DNA of 64,000 bases from Agaribacter marinus (GCF_030160655.1 NZ_BSOT01000012.1:1-64000), one strand, 5' to 3'. Shown: positions 1-9,107, counted from the first letter of the stretch. Notes: a model not told the origin generated them from the letters alone. Numbers and translations: made by a program.

Positions 1-33
1 TCCTAGACTAATCTCTAGTATTTAAAAGATTCG

Positions 34-59
34 AAAAAGCCAGCGTTTGCTGGCTTTTT
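34..59. terminator. Rho-independent terminator, bidirectional
   Basis: An 11-bp perfect stem (AAAAAGCCAGC paired with GCTGGCTTTTT) encloses a GTTT loop and has T-rich sequence on both sides. It lies just after the stop of the leftward SGNH hydrolase gene and probably also ends a rightward unit that begins outside the window. Confidence 0.85.
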
Positions 60-86
60 TATTTTTTCGAATAAACTACATGAAAA

Positions 87-710
87 CTACGCCGAAAATA
101 TTTTAATAATCTTATTTGTAAGCTCATTGCCTAACTTATCATGCGCGTCAACATCCCAATGAATACCGTCTATCGATGATGATCCTATAAATGCTGCTGC
201 GTTAAAATATTCGCATGACAGTTCTTTTGCATTTTGCTTATAGAACTTCGGAAAGTCTGCAGATTTAGCACTACCGCCTTTTAACATATTCGCGTAATAC
301 CCGGTTTCAATTATCTTTGGTGGTGTAACAATTAAAACCTTCGTTTTTTTACCGCCACAACCGCGAAAGTTAAGTGCTTCTTCCGCTAACACTCTAACAC
401 CATACGCAATGTCGTATGCATTTAACGCAAACCTTGCTTTAAGATCATTCGTTCCTAGCGTGAGTATTAATAAGTCTGGTTGATGAGATTCAAGGCATGG
501 GTGAAGATAAGTTAAGCCATTTTTATATTTTTCGAATGGGTCATCATGAATGGTTGTGCGGCCTGACTGCCCCTCTACTATGACTTCGTATTGATTATTT
601 AAGTTGTCCGCTAAGATGCCTGTCCAGCGCATCTCTGTGGGGTAACGTTGATCTTTGCCGGGAACCGCGCCCCAGGTATTTGAGTCACCATAACAAAGTA
701 TTGTTTTCAT
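87..710 (-). CDS. SGNH/GDSL-family hydrolase (arylesterase-like)
   Basis: This is a 207-residue esterase of the SGNH fold, predicted to hydrolyse ester bonds on small acyl or acetyl substrates. Block I is GDSNTWG with the nucleophile Ser10, block II contributes a Gly in GQSGRTT near residue 50, block III is GTND with Asn88, and block V is DGIH with Asp181 and His184, so the catalytic set is complete. There is no signal peptide, so the enzyme should be cytoplasmic. The gene is alone on its strand, with a strong hairpin terminator after it and a 227-bp divergent region shared with the acetyltransferase gene. The substrate cannot be read from the sequence. Confidence 0.85.
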   Translation of the reverse strand: MKTILCYGDSNTWGAVPGKDQRYPTEMRWTGILADNLNNQYEVIVEGQSGRTTIHDDPFEKYKNGLTYLHPCLESHQPDLLILTLGTNDLKARFALNAYDIAYGVRVLAEEALNFRGCGGKKTKVLIVTPPKIIETGYYANMLKGGSAKSADFPKFYKQNAKELSCEYFNAAAFIGSSSIDGIHWDVDAHDKLGNELTNKIIKIFSA

Positions 711-937
711 AGATTCTGTTTACCAACGGGTTTTTGTCACAGCATAGCAAAGCTAAAAATACTTGCGAATGACCTACTTTACTTAGATTGGCCAACCTTA
801 CACTGGTAATTGAAAATGATACAGTAATGGTTAATATAAGTTGAAGAACTTGTGCTATAAATTACTGTCTACAACTGCACGAATAGTTATTCAATTGCGA
901 AGTAGTTTGCAAAAAACTTTAATAGACATAAATTACT

Positions 938-1531
938 ATGAATGAAGCGCTAAAAAACTGTTTAAATGGAAGGCTCTTTAATACATCAGATCCTGAAATA
1001 ATGGATATGATCCATAATGCTAGGGCACTCACGCGTGAATACAATGCATTAAGTAGCAAAGATATTGATTCAAAACAAGCTATCTTAGCGTCGCTATTTG
1101 GTAGTATTGGTGAGAATGTGAGTATCGATACGCCTTTTTATTGTGACTATGGTAAACATATTTCTTTAGGCAGTAACGTCATTATTAATATCAATTGTAC
1201 TTTTGTTGACTGCAATAAAATTGCTATTGGGAGTAACGTGCTCATTGCGTCAAATGTGCAAATTTATACTGCAACGCATCCGGTATCAGCGAACGAACGC
1301 TTAGTCGAGAATTGGAAGCAAGGGGATGAATCACCTTATTTTCGTACCTATGCTAAACCTGTGACGATAGGTGACGATGTTTGGATTGGAGGAGGTGTCA
1401 TTATTTTACCTGGCGTTAATATAGGTAACGGCGCGGTAATAGGTGCTGGCAGCGTGGTAACTAAGGATGTCCCCGCTCACCATATTGCCTTTGGTAATCC
1501 AGCAAGAGTAAGCAGAAAAATTGATGATTAG
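938..1531 (+). CDS. Maltose/galactoside O-acetyltransferase family protein (left-handed beta-helix)
   Basis: This 197-residue protein belongs to the Maa/LacA/NodL hexapeptide-repeat acyltransferases, which move acetyl from acetyl-CoA to a sugar hydroxyl and work as trimers in the cytoplasm. The N-terminal 55 residues match the Mac helical domain. Hexapeptide turns then run to the end, with IGDDVWIGGGVIILPG and IGAGSVVTKDVPA as the clearest stretches. His114 in TATHP corresponds to the catalytic histidine of this family. No good Shine-Dalgarno sequence precedes the ATG. A sugar acceptor is likely, but its identity is unknown. Confidence 0.88.
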   Translation: MNEALKNCLNGRLFNTSDPEIMDMIHNARALTREYNALSSKDIDSKQAILASLFGSIGENVSIDTPFYCDYGKHISLGSNVIININCTFVDCNKIAIGSNVLIASNVQIYTATHPVSANERLVENWKQGDESPYFRTYAKPVTIGDDVWIGGGVIILPGVNIGNGAVIGAGSVVTKDVPAHHIAFGNPARVSRKIDD

Positions 1532-1576
1532 CGAGTATGCTTGTTGGCCCATCGGTCTTTTAGCTATAGGGCTGAA

Positions 1577-2119
1577 ATGAATAGACGTAAATTTGTTGTT
1601 GGTGCTGTTGCGAGTACTTGTGTCGCCACAACTGCAGGTGTTGGCTGGGTGTCCGTCGACGTTGGCAAATCGCCGTTGACGATATCTGCTGTACTTGGAC
1701 AATTAGACAATATGCGGGTAAAGCAACTGACTACCGTAGGTGAATGGAGTTTATCGAAGATATTGAATCATTGTGCGCAAAGTGTTGAATATTCAATGTT
1801 CGGGTTTCCAAAACATAAATCTGATTTATTTAAAAAGACATTAGGTAGTTTGGCATTCTCGGCATTTGTTGCAAAAAATAAAATGCGACATGATTTGGCT
1901 GATGAAATTCCTGGTGCACCTTTGCTAGCGTCTAAATCCGATTTAAACGCCGCCTATGATCGCTTCGGGCGATCTTTGAGAGACTTCTCATCCCACCGTG
2001 GTCTTTTGTATGAACATTTTGCTTTCGGGGGTCTTTCAAAAACAGAATATGAGCAAGCGCATGCAATGCATTTCTTTAATCATTTAGAAGAAATTAGGTT
2101 TAAGGCAAACCCTTTGTGA
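1577..2119 (+). CDS. DUF1569 family protein with Tat signal
   Basis: I start this at the ATG that gives MNRRKFVVGAVAST, because this forms a classic twin-arginine signal and an AGGG lies just upstream. The longer reading adds twelve residues before the RR motif and is less likely. The mature part carries the DUF1569 pattern (EWSLSKILNHCAQSVEYSM, then GFPKHKSDLF), resembling DinB-like four-helix proteins. Export as a folded protein suggests a cofactor or metal, but the function is unknown. The gene follows the acetyltransferase by 45 bp on the same strand, so they may share a transcript. Confidence 0.8.
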   Translation: MNRRKFVVGAVASTCVATTAGVGWVSVDVGKSPLTISAVLGQLDNMRVKQLTTVGEWSLSKILNHCAQSVEYSMFGFPKHKSDLFKKTLGSLAFSAFVAKNKMRHDLADEIPGAPLLASKSDLNAAYDRFGRSLRDFSSHRGLLYEHFAFGGLSKTEYEQAHAMHFFNHLEEIRFKANPL

Positions 2120-2188
2120 CCCGATAACAACAATAAGGTTTTACATTTACAATGAACAAAAATATTCCTATCCCGAGAGTAATGTTTA

Positions 2189-3424
2189 ATGGTTAATCGA
2201 TGTTTAGGATTGGTATTCGTGATTAACACGATGCTACGACAACTATTATTGTTGCTTATGCTATTGATAACTTGCTCGTTTAATTCGTTATCGGTAGCTG
2301 TTGCAGCCGAAACGTTTGAAAGTTTAGAAGACCGCCCAAAGGTTCTATTCATATATCCAGCTGAGAAGGGGTTTCCGTTTTGGGATTCTCAGGTGGATTT
2401 TGCTCAAGCATTATGTGACGTATTGGGGTTTGAACTTGAGGTAGTATATTCTCCTAGGCAATATCGCAACCGTTTTGCTGCCGACATTTTTATAAAAGAT
2501 ATTGTTGAAGACAACGAAAATAAACCCGCATTAGTTATTAGTTCATTCTGGGTCGGTTCAGAGGAGCTAGTACTCGATTTTTTAGAAGAACAAAAAATTC
2601 ACGCTATCACAATTAACTCTGATATTACGCCAAAACAATTTAACAAACTTGGTTACCCTCGCGAGAATTACCCGCACTGGCTAGCGCATTTGTCACCCAA
2701 CGACACCTTAGCAGGACAACAATTAGGAGAAGCCGTTTTACATGAGTCACGTTTGCAAAAATGTCCTCAGCTAAATTGCCAAGTTAATATTTTTGGGATC
2801 ACTGGTCTTCGATATTCGGCCGTAAGTGAGCAGCGTGCCAAAGGCTTACGTGAAGCTATAAAAAAAGATGCCAAAAGTAAATTACTTAACTTAGTTTATG
2901 GTAAGTGGGATGGGGACGTTGTTAAAGATATGACAGAAACCATTCTACATCGGCACAAAGACTTAGATGCGTTTTGGGTCGCAAGTGACATCATGGCTTA
3001 TGGTATTTATGAAAAACTTAAAGAGCTTGATATTACCTTGCCAGAGAATACTGTTGTTGGCAGCATGGATTGGTCTCCGGCGAGTGTAAATCTGATCAAA
3101 GAAGGTAAAATGGCGGTGAATTTAGGCGGCCATTTCATGGAGGCAGGTTGGGCTATCCTGCTGTATTATGACTACCTTAACAATAAAGATTTTTTGGACG
3201 AGACTGGTCCAGTTATAAAAACTCAAATGAGTATTTTGAACAAAGGCAATGTGGAACAAATTGGTCGTTTTTTGGCGAATCCAATATGGTCAAAAAAAAT
3301 CCTCAAAAGCTACAGTAAGTATCTCAACCCAGCGCGTGAAACATACAATTTAAATCCTCGTGAAATCATTTTCGATCAGTTAAATGTACAAGACGAAGCT
3401 TCTGAAATAGATAGTACGCGATAA
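2189..3424 (+). CDS. Orphan periplasmic substrate-binding protein (type 1, sugar/autoinducer-binding-like)
   Basis: The protein has a hydrophobic signal peptide ending near VAVAAE, then two alpha/beta lobes of the Peripla_BP_4/RbsB-LuxP type. KVLFIYPAEKGFPFW opens lobe 1, DAFWVASDIMAYGIYEKLKE is a typical lobe-2 segment, and VVGSMDWSPASVNLIKEGKM is a typical ligand-pocket loop. No ABC permease or ATPase lies next to it, so it may feed a distant transporter or act as the input to a membrane sensor, like LuxP. An alternative start at 2231 (MLRQLLLLL) would give a more usual signal peptide length; the upstream start has a GAGAG about 9 nt away. Confidence 0.78.
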   Translation: MVNRCLGLVFVINTMLRQLLLLLMLLITCSFNSLSVAVAAETFESLEDRPKVLFIYPAEKGFPFWDSQVDFAQALCDVLGFELEVVYSPRQYRNRFAADIFIKDIVEDNENKPALVISSFWVGSEELVLDFLEEQKIHAITINSDITPKQFNKLGYPRENYPHWLAHLSPNDTLAGQQLGEAVLHESRLQKCPQLNCQVNIFGITGLRYSAVSEQRAKGLREAIKKDAKSKLLNLVYGKWDGDVVKDMTETILHRHKDLDAFWVASDIMAYGIYEKLKELDITLPENTVVGSMDWSPASVNLIKEGKMAVNLGGHFMEAGWAILLYYDYLNNKDFLDETGPVIKTQMSILNKGNVEQIGRFLANPIWSKKILKSYSKYLNPARETYNLNPREIIFDQLNVQDEASEIDSTR

Positions 3425-3426
3425 AA

Positions 3427-3450
3427 AAGGCAGCCACACGAGGCTGCCTT
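3427..3450 (-). terminator. Rho-independent terminator of the FG-GAP lipoprotein gene
   Basis: A 9-bp stem (AAGGCAGCC/GGCTGCCTT) encloses a 6-nt loop. On the minus strand it is followed by TTTTTTAT, so it ends the leftward gene. On the plus strand it lacks a T-run, although it sits right behind the binding-protein stop codon. Confidence 0.8.
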
Positions 3451-3473
3451 CAAGCTAATTCTCGCGTGTATAC

Positions 3474-5768
3474 TTAGTTGCTTGTTGAGTAAATATTATT
3501 TGCGCTTAAGTCATTTAACACAAGTTTTTCACCATTGCGCCATTTTACTTCTATTCGTTTGATAGACGTTTCCTTACCTAAACCAAAATGTACTTTACTT
3601 AGCATACTTTGTGAGAACGACTCTCCCGCTGAACCGACACGTTTTTGATATGCCTTGCCAGTAGCTGTGACCACTTTGACAACCGCCGAGTAGGCGTCTA
3701 TTTGGGCTTTGGGGCTATAATCCACATCAACCAAAACGTAGTTATTTTCGTTTTCAGTTGTGTTCTTATAAAGGTACCAATGCCCTTCTTCTTCGCTGCC
3801 ATTCAGCAGGTCTAGTTTGCCATCTAGATCAAAATCAAAGGCTTGCCCCATATCACCATGTCCGGGATCATTTGCATAATATGCACCATGTTGCGTTGTC
3901 ATTTCAAAGCTGTTCTCGCCAGTATTAATAAGCACCAAATCTGCAATACGTTGCTTCAGAAATCCATAGCGATACAAGAAAAGATCTTCATGACCATCAT
4001 TGTTTAGGTCGCCATGCGTTACACCCCAATGGTCTCCTCCCGGTGGGATATTCCAATCATCTGAGACGTCTACAAGGTGATCGCCTTTATTAAGTAACAA
4101 AACATCTTTTTCATTGCGGTAGTTAGGTTTCCAATCATAGTCGACGCTTTTTAGGCCAGTTAACGAAAAAGAAATGCCCCAAAATACATTCTGATTTCGT
4201 ACCCATTCAGCTTTCCATTTCCCATCACCCAAATACCCAATATACATACCATTGGTTTCACGTTTTTCTGGCCACCCTTTGGCATCATTAGGTGCAATTT
4301 TTAAGAATCTGTCTGCTTTTTTCATTTCTTCTGGACGTTGACGAGGCTGGAAACCTTTAGCATTTACCACTTTTCTATCTTTGTTTTCACCTAAGAAAAT
4401 TGCCCAACCTCCATCATACAAGCGGTAGACCAATTCCATATCAGACAACTCGATTTCGCCGTCAGCTGAAAAATTGATAAGTGTTTTTCCAGTTTCACCA
4501 TCGTCTCGCACATCCAGTTTTTGATTTATTGGATTAAAATCAATGGATTTGCGGGAGAGTTGATAATGCGTTTTACCTCGAGCAAAGTAAAAATCAACAA
4601 GCCCATCGTTGTTAACGTCAAGGTTAGCCGCATTAATAATACTGGTTTGCCCTTTAATATGTTCAGGTAACCACTGCTCTGATACATCTTCAAATTTCCA
4701 ATTCCCTTTATTTATCCATATCGCAGCAGGAGAGAAAATCAAAAAATCATCTTTACCGTCGTGATTAATGTCTGTGACCAATGTGCGCTCAGCGTATGCG
4801 TCTTCAAGACCGTCAATGTGCCTATTTTTGAATTTACCATTGCCTACGTTTTCATAGAATATTTGGATTGGGCCATCGTATTTTGGTCTTTGTGCATTGA
4901 ACAGCGCGATGTCTAAATCACCATCTAAGTCGATGTCAACCCAGCGAGGACTTCTGCCTCTTGCCGGTACTGTAATGCCAGCGTCTTTTGACACGTTAGT
5001 AAACTCGCCATTGTCATTGCGAAATAACTCGTATGAGGTCGGGTTAGTGCCACTTCCGCCACCCAGTCCGACCAATAAGTCTAAATCGCCGTCACGGTCG
5101 TAGTCACCAAAGCTTGAACCATGCAAGTCTCTTGGGCTTGGAAACATACGTTTAATGGAAACCTTACCATTATTATTCGTGACTATCTGTGTAGGCACGT
5201 GATTATGGTTGTTTAGGGCAAAGTCATAATCGCCATCTTGATCATAGTCGGCAATAGCAGGTCCGCCATATTTATATGTTTCTTCCGTCTCAAAGCCAAT
5301 ATCTTTTGATATATCGTTAAATTGAGGCAACGATAAGCCACTGATGTCTTCAAATTTTGCACTATTAATCGTGATATTGTTGCTGCGACCAGAGAAGCGC
5401 AAGGTGTATTTGCCAATTGCTTCAAAGGGCACCAATACATTCAGCGTATGCTCCCCGGCACTTGGAATATCGATATTATTCACCAATAGTTGCTCATTAG
5501 CGTATAGGCTTAAGCTACCGTAGTGTTTATCAACATTAAGGTTGATGATCAATTTTTTTAATATCGAACCACTTACGACAAAATCCATAGTGTGACTTTG
5601 TTGACTGTTAATGAGTACAGGATTGCTAATCAACGTTTGAGCGGCAGTTATCGTATTGCTTGTGTCAGTATGACTGTTTGAAATGCTTGTATTGTTGCAG
5701 CCAGCTATCGCCAAGAAAGATAGTGAGGCATAAGAATAAAGATGTTTTTTTAGCAAACGTTTATTCAT
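3474..5768 (-). CDS. FG-GAP/VCBS repeat lipoprotein with ASPIC/UnbV C-terminal domain
   Basis: This 764-residue exported protein begins with a lipoprotein signal ending in LAIAGC (Cys24). At least seven calcium-binding FG-GAP/VCBS loops are visible, for example DYDQDGDYDFAL, DYDRDGDLDLLVG, DIDLDGDLDIAL, DVNNDGLVDF, DLNNDGHEDLFL and DFDLDGKLDLL, consistent with a beta-propeller. The last ~90 residues match the ASPIC/UnbV domain (KVHFGLGKETSIKRIEVKW). Proteins of this type in marine bacteria are thought to be surface adhesion or carbohydrate-related lipoproteins, but no activity can be assigned. The gene is monocistronic with its own terminator. Confidence 0.85.
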   Translation of the reverse strand: MNKRLLKKHLYSYASLSFLAIAGCNNTSISNSHTDTSNTITAAQTLISNPVLINSQQSHTMDFVVSGSILKKLIINLNVDKHYGSLSLYANEQLLVNNIDIPSAGEHTLNVLVPFEAIGKYTLRFSGRSNNITINSAKFEDISGLSLPQFNDISKDIGFETEETYKYGGPAIADYDQDGDYDFALNNHNHVPTQIVTNNNGKVSIKRMFPSPRDLHGSSFGDYDRDGDLDLLVGLGGGSGTNPTSYELFRNDNGEFTNVSKDAGITVPARGRSPRWVDIDLDGDLDIALFNAQRPKYDGPIQIFYENVGNGKFKNRHIDGLEDAYAERTLVTDINHDGKDDFLIFSPAAIWINKGNWKFEDVSEQWLPEHIKGQTSIINAANLDVNNDGLVDFYFARGKTHYQLSRKSIDFNPINQKLDVRDDGETGKTLINFSADGEIELSDMELVYRLYDGGWAIFLGENKDRKVVNAKGFQPRQRPEEMKKADRFLKIAPNDAKGWPEKRETNGMYIGYLGDGKWKAEWVRNQNVFWGISFSLTGLKSVDYDWKPNYRNEKDVLLLNKGDHLVDVSDDWNIPPGGDHWGVTHGDLNNDGHEDLFLYRYGFLKQRIADLVLINTGENSFEMTTQHGAYYANDPGHGDMGQAFDFDLDGKLDLLNGSEEEGHWYLYKNTTENENNYVLVDVDYSPKAQIDAYSAVVKVVTATGKAYQKRVGSAGESFSQSMLSKVHFGLGKETSIKRIEVKWRNGEKLVLNDLSANNIYSTSN

Positions 5769-5984
5769 TTATAATATATCCCTGATAGTTATAGACTTTT
5801 CAACTTCAAATTTATCTACCTATTTGAATAGCCGATTACCGAGCCTACTTACATTGTTTACAATTAACTATATGTTAACGGATGTAAAACAAAGATGATA
5901 ACATTAAGATGGAGTAGGTTATAACTTTTGAGTTTATATATGAATAAAAGTATTTTTATATGAATGCGGAGAAGGGGGAGCGTT

Positions 5985-6545
5985 TTGTTAACTATTGTTG
6001 TTTCTGATATTTTTGGTAAAACGCCTGCACTTGAACGCCTTTCTTATCAGATTCAAAAAAATGTCGTCATTTTTGACCCTTATGATAGCAAACTGATGGA
6101 CTTCAAAACAGAAAAAGTCGCCTACGCGTTTTTTACTGAGCAAGTGGGTTTAGGGTTATATACGGAACAGTTAAAGGCGTTTATAGCGGCTCAAGTTGAT
6201 CCTATCCATTTAATTGGTTTTAGTGTTGGTGCTTCTGCTATTTGGAATCTTTCAGCTTATGATGAGTTCGACAGTATAAAAATGGCGAGTTGCTACTATG
6301 GGTCTCAAATCCGACGGAATGCCGCGATTGAGCCCGTGTTTCCTATGGAATTGATTTTTCCTACAATGGAAAAACACTTCTCTATCAATGAGGTAATCGA
6401 GAGGCTTTCGCAATCGCCAAACCTTGTATTGCGGCAAACACAATATTACCACGGGTTTATGAACGAACTATCAGTCAATTTTGACCGTCAAGCGTATAAA
6501 AGTGAAATTAAGTTACTGTCAGAGTATGCTTATAAGAATTGTTAA
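5985..6545 (+). CDS. Small alpha/beta-hydrolase (dienelactone-hydrolase-like)
   Basis: This roughly 187-residue protein contains the nucleophile elbow GFSVGAS (GxSxG) and a C-terminal YYHGF segment that could supply the catalytic histidine. An early IVVSDIFG strand resembles the start of dienelactone-hydrolase-like proteins. I start it at TTG 5985, because an AGGGGGAG ribosome-binding site lies 5-6 nt upstream; the ATG at 5964 would put that site inside the coding region. No signal peptide is seen. It sits 30 bp before a VOC-family gene with its own ribosome-binding site, so the two may be co-transcribed. The substrate is unknown. Confidence 0.7.
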   Translation: MLTIVVSDIFGKTPALERLSYQIQKNVVIFDPYDSKLMDFKTEKVAYAFFTEQVGLGLYTEQLKAFIAAQVDPIHLIGFSVGASAIWNLSAYDEFDSIKMASCYYGSQIRRNAAIEPVFPMELIFPTMEKHFSINEVIERLSQSPNLVLRQTQYYHGFMNELSVNFDRQAYKSEIKLLSEYAYKNC

Positions 6546-6575
6546 CATGCCATTGACGGCTATAAGGAGATCACT

Positions 6576-6944
6576 ATGCATCAACATCATCATATCAACT
6601 ATGTCGAATTTCATACCCGAGATATCGCCGCCAACCGTAAGTTCTTTGAGGCGGTCTTTTCATGGTCGTTTACGGAATATGGGCCAGATTATCTCGCGTT
6701 CAAAGGCTCAGGTATTGAAGGGGGCTTTTTCAAGAGTGATAAGCATAATGATGCTAAGAATGGTGGGGCGTTGGTCGTCATCTTAAGTGACGATCTTGAA
6801 GCTTCTCAGCAGGCCGTTGAGAGCAATGGCGGTAAAGTCATCGTCCCCATTTTTAGTTTTCCTGGTGGAAGACGGTTCCATTTTTCTGATCCAAACAATA
6901 ATGAATGGGCGGTATGGTCTCTTGTGGACGATGGTACACATTAA
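6576..6944 (+). CDS. VOC-family (glyoxalase/bleomycin-resistance-like) protein
   Basis: The 122-residue protein is a single vicinal-oxygen-chelate domain. NYVEFHTRDIAANRKFFEAV opens the first beta-alpha-beta-beta-beta module and FPGGRRFHFSDPNNNEWAVW closes the second, with the DPxxNEWAVW ending typical of this family. A strong AAGGAG ribosome-binding site lies about 10 nt before the ATG. Whether it is a lyase, dioxygenase or binding protein cannot be told from sequence. Confidence 0.85.
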   Translation: MHQHHHINYVEFHTRDIAANRKFFEAVFSWSFTEYGPDYLAFKGSGIEGGFFKSDKHNDAKNGGALVVILSDDLEASQQAVESNGGKVIVPIFSFPGGRRFHFSDPNNNEWAVWSLVDDGTH

Positions 6945-7144
6945 ACTCCGTATCTATTGCGAGTGTTTATACGTTTGCATTACTTAAAGACAACCATCAT
7001 CAATAAATTAAGCTTTAATAAGCTTTGTGGTTAATATAATGTAAATACCAACAACTAATTCTGATTTTGAGCGTGCCTCATGCAGTAGTCGTCGTGAATT
7101 TAGTTTTTATACTTTATCTACATGAGCTGACAAAGGAGCGCGCC

Positions 7145-7651
7145 ATGAGTTTTTTTAATAAAGTAACTGAGTTCTTAACGGGTGGATTCGGCAGTAAAAT
7201 TGTCGACAAGGTATTAAAACAATTCCCTGATCGTCTTTCTGACGCTGAAAAAGCACAAATCCAGGCAGCAATCATTGATGCTTCGCGTGAACATGAAATG
7301 AAGCTTTTGCAGTTTGCCAAAGAGCAAGAAGAAGAATTTAATCAGCGTATCATCGAAATGGAGGGTACTGCAAAAGACCTTGCTCAATTTGGGTGGTTGG
7401 GTCGGATTATCATTTTTCTGCGTGGTGCTCAGCGCCCAATTTGGGGGTATAGCGTGTTGTGGATTGATTTCATGGTTTTCAGCGGTAAATGGGAATTGCA
7501 TGAAATGTCGAAAACGATTGGTAATAATGTCGTAGGGTCTAATATTGAGTCGGCATTTTGGGTAATTAACCTATTGGTACTTGGCTTCTTGTTTGGTGAA
7601 CGTGCAATGAAGAATGTATTGCCTCTTTTTAAGGGCTTGAATACTAAATAA
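7145..7651 (+). CDS. Orphan 3-TM holin-like protein (GTA/phage holin family)
   Basis: The start is chosen at the ATG preceded by AAGGAG, giving 168 residues. Residues 1-75 are soluble and largely helical and charged (AQIQAAIIDASREHEMKLLQ). They are followed by hydrophobic segments around FGWLGRIIIFLRGAQRPIWG, YSVLWIDFMVF and SAFWVINLLVLGFLFGERAM. This matches the three-TM holin family of phages and gene transfer agents, whose members permeabilise the inner membrane to release lysis enzymes. No phage structural, endolysin or terminase gene lies nearby, so this copy is either a domesticated gene or a remnant. Confidence 0.65.
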   Translation: MSFFNKVTEFLTGGFGSKIVDKVLKQFPDRLSDAEKAQIQAAIIDASREHEMKLLQFAKEQEEEFNQRIIEMEGTAKDLAQFGWLGRIIIFLRGAQRPIWGYSVLWIDFMVFSGKWELHEMSKTIGNNVVGSNIESAFWVINLLVLGFLFGERAMKNVLPLFKGLNTK

Positions 7652-7682
7652 CGTAAACTCAGGATAAGCGAAAGGGGTGAGT

Positions 7683-8027
7683 ATGTATTTGGATATTTAT
7701 GTTGTACCGGTAAAACGTGAGAACAAAGAAAAGTATATTGAGTTTGCCCTGTTTGCTGCGGATATTATTAAGCAGCATGGTGCCTTGTCAGTCAAAGAAG
7801 CGTGGGAAGATGATGTACCCGATGGCGAATTAACGTCTATTCCTATGGCCGTAAAAAAAGAAGATGATGAAGCAGTGGTCGTCGGTTCGATCGAATGGAC
7901 ATCAAAAGATATTCGAGATAAAGGTTGGGAAAAAATTATGTCAGATGAAGCCTTATCCAGCAAAGATATGCCATTTGATGGAAAACGTATGATATTTGGT
8001 GGATTTTCAAACATTGTTGACGCTTGA
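7683..8027 (+). CDS. DUF1428 family protein
   Basis: This protein of about 114 residues starts at the ATG six bases after AAAGGGG, rather than at the overlapping GTG two codons earlier. It matches DUF1428 (YbaA-like): an N-terminal YLDIYVVPVKRENKEKYIEF, a central DDVPDGELTSIPMAV and a C-terminal MPFDGKRMIFGGF, which is the family hallmark. The fold is a ferredoxin-like alpha/beta barrel similar to antibiotic-biosynthesis monooxygenases, but no activity is established. The holin-like gene ends 31 bp upstream, so co-transcription is possible. Confidence 0.85.
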   Translation: MYLDIYVVPVKRENKEKYIEFALFAADIIKQHGALSVKEAWEDDVPDGELTSIPMAVKKEDDEAVVVGSIEWTSKDIRDKGWEKIMSDEALSSKDMPFDGKRMIFGGFSNIVDA

Positions 8028-8062
8028 ACACACGGCATAAAAAGCTATTTGTGATACTTAGC

Positions 8063-8090
8063 TTGCTCGCATTGTTTCCTGCATTATAAT
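8063..8090 (+). promoter_or_regulatory. Sigma70-type promoter of the DUF2797 gene
   Basis: TTGCTC and a consensus TATAAT are separated by 16 bp and lie about 40 bp before the gene's start codon. Confidence 0.45.
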
Positions 8091-8128
8091 CATGGCACAA
8101 TTTGAGGCGACTGTAGTTAGGAGTGGGA

Positions 8129-8968
8129 ATGCCCAATTTTGAAGGGGGCGTGCGAAAGATGCACGTTGCTGCAAACGATGAAGGCGATGTGGAATATATT
8201 CTGCCAATTGGTGAGCATCGTGTGGGCTTAAACGCATTGTTAGGCAAAGTGATAACGATTAGGTCGTTAAAACAAATCCATTGCGTTCATTGTGGCCGAA
8301 AAACCAACAAGAGTTTTAGTCAAGGCTACTGTTTTCCGTGTATGCGTAGCTTGGCTCAATGTGATACATGCATCATAAAACCTGAAAAATGTCATTATGA
8401 AGAAGGGACATGTCGTGAACCGCAGTGGGGTGAAGATAATTGTTTGCAAGACCATTTTGTATATCTCGCCAATACTGGTGCAGTAAAGGTTGGGATTACG
8501 CGACATGTATCAGAGGGAGTGTCTTCTCGGTGGATTGACCAAGGAGCAACCCAAGCGATGGCCATTTATCGTGTTAAAAATCGCAAAATGAGCGGCTTAG
8601 TCGAAACGGCGATTGCTAAACATATTTCTGATAAAACGAATTGGCGTACTATGCTAAAAGGTGACTACGCATCAATCAATTTGAAAGACACTTGGCAGTC
8701 ACTAAAGCCGCTTGTTAGCTTAGAGATTGACTCTATAGTTAACGCCTTTGGCGCCGATAGTCTAACAGAGTTGAGTAGTGAACCAGTTGAAATTGGGTTT
8801 CCGGTACAGCAACACCCTATTAAAATTAAATCTGTTAACCTTGACAAAGTTGAAGAAATACAAGGAACCTTGCTAGGCATTAAAGGTCAGTATTTGATGT
8901 TTGACGGTGACCGCGTATTTAATGTAAGAAATGCCTCTGGCTACAGTATTAACCTCGCGCATGATTAA
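8129..8968 (+). CDS. DUF2797 family protein with Cys-rich zinc-finger-like region
   Basis: The ATG is chosen because AGGAG lies 5 nt upstream; the GTG two codons earlier overlaps that site. Residues ~50-100 hold many cysteines (CVHCGRK, CFPCMRS, CDTC, then three more), suggesting one or two zinc sites. After this, HFVYLANTGAVKVGITR followed by RWIDQGA resembles the two strands of a GIY-YIG nuclease fold, with the second half reading KVGIT. The C-terminal third is strand-rich and ends in a short beta segment. DUF2797 proteins have no known function; a nucleic-acid-binding role is an inference only. Confidence 0.78.
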   Translation: MPNFEGGVRKMHVAANDEGDVEYILPIGEHRVGLNALLGKVITIRSLKQIHCVHCGRKTNKSFSQGYCFPCMRSLAQCDTCIIKPEKCHYEEGTCREPQWGEDNCLQDHFVYLANTGAVKVGITRHVSEGVSSRWIDQGATQAMAIYRVKNRKMSGLVETAIAKHISDKTNWRTMLKGDYASINLKDTWQSLKPLVSLEIDSIVNAFGADSLTELSSEPVEIGFPVQQHPIKIKSVNLDKVEEIQGTLLGIKGQYLMFDGDRVFNVRNASGYSINLAHD

Positions 8969-9107
8969 TGGTTTGCCATCTTTAACGCGAATAGTCATTA
9001 ACGCTATATATCACATTACATTACATTGCATTGCCCCATTCACACCATAGTGTATTGGGGTTTCTAATCAAAGCTTCTTAGATGGAAGCACTACCAAGGA
9101 TAGTTAT

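Noticed and set aside
9009-9030. Short ACATT tandem repeats before the M16 gene
   Set aside because: Only a few imperfect copies; no reason to call a functional repeat.
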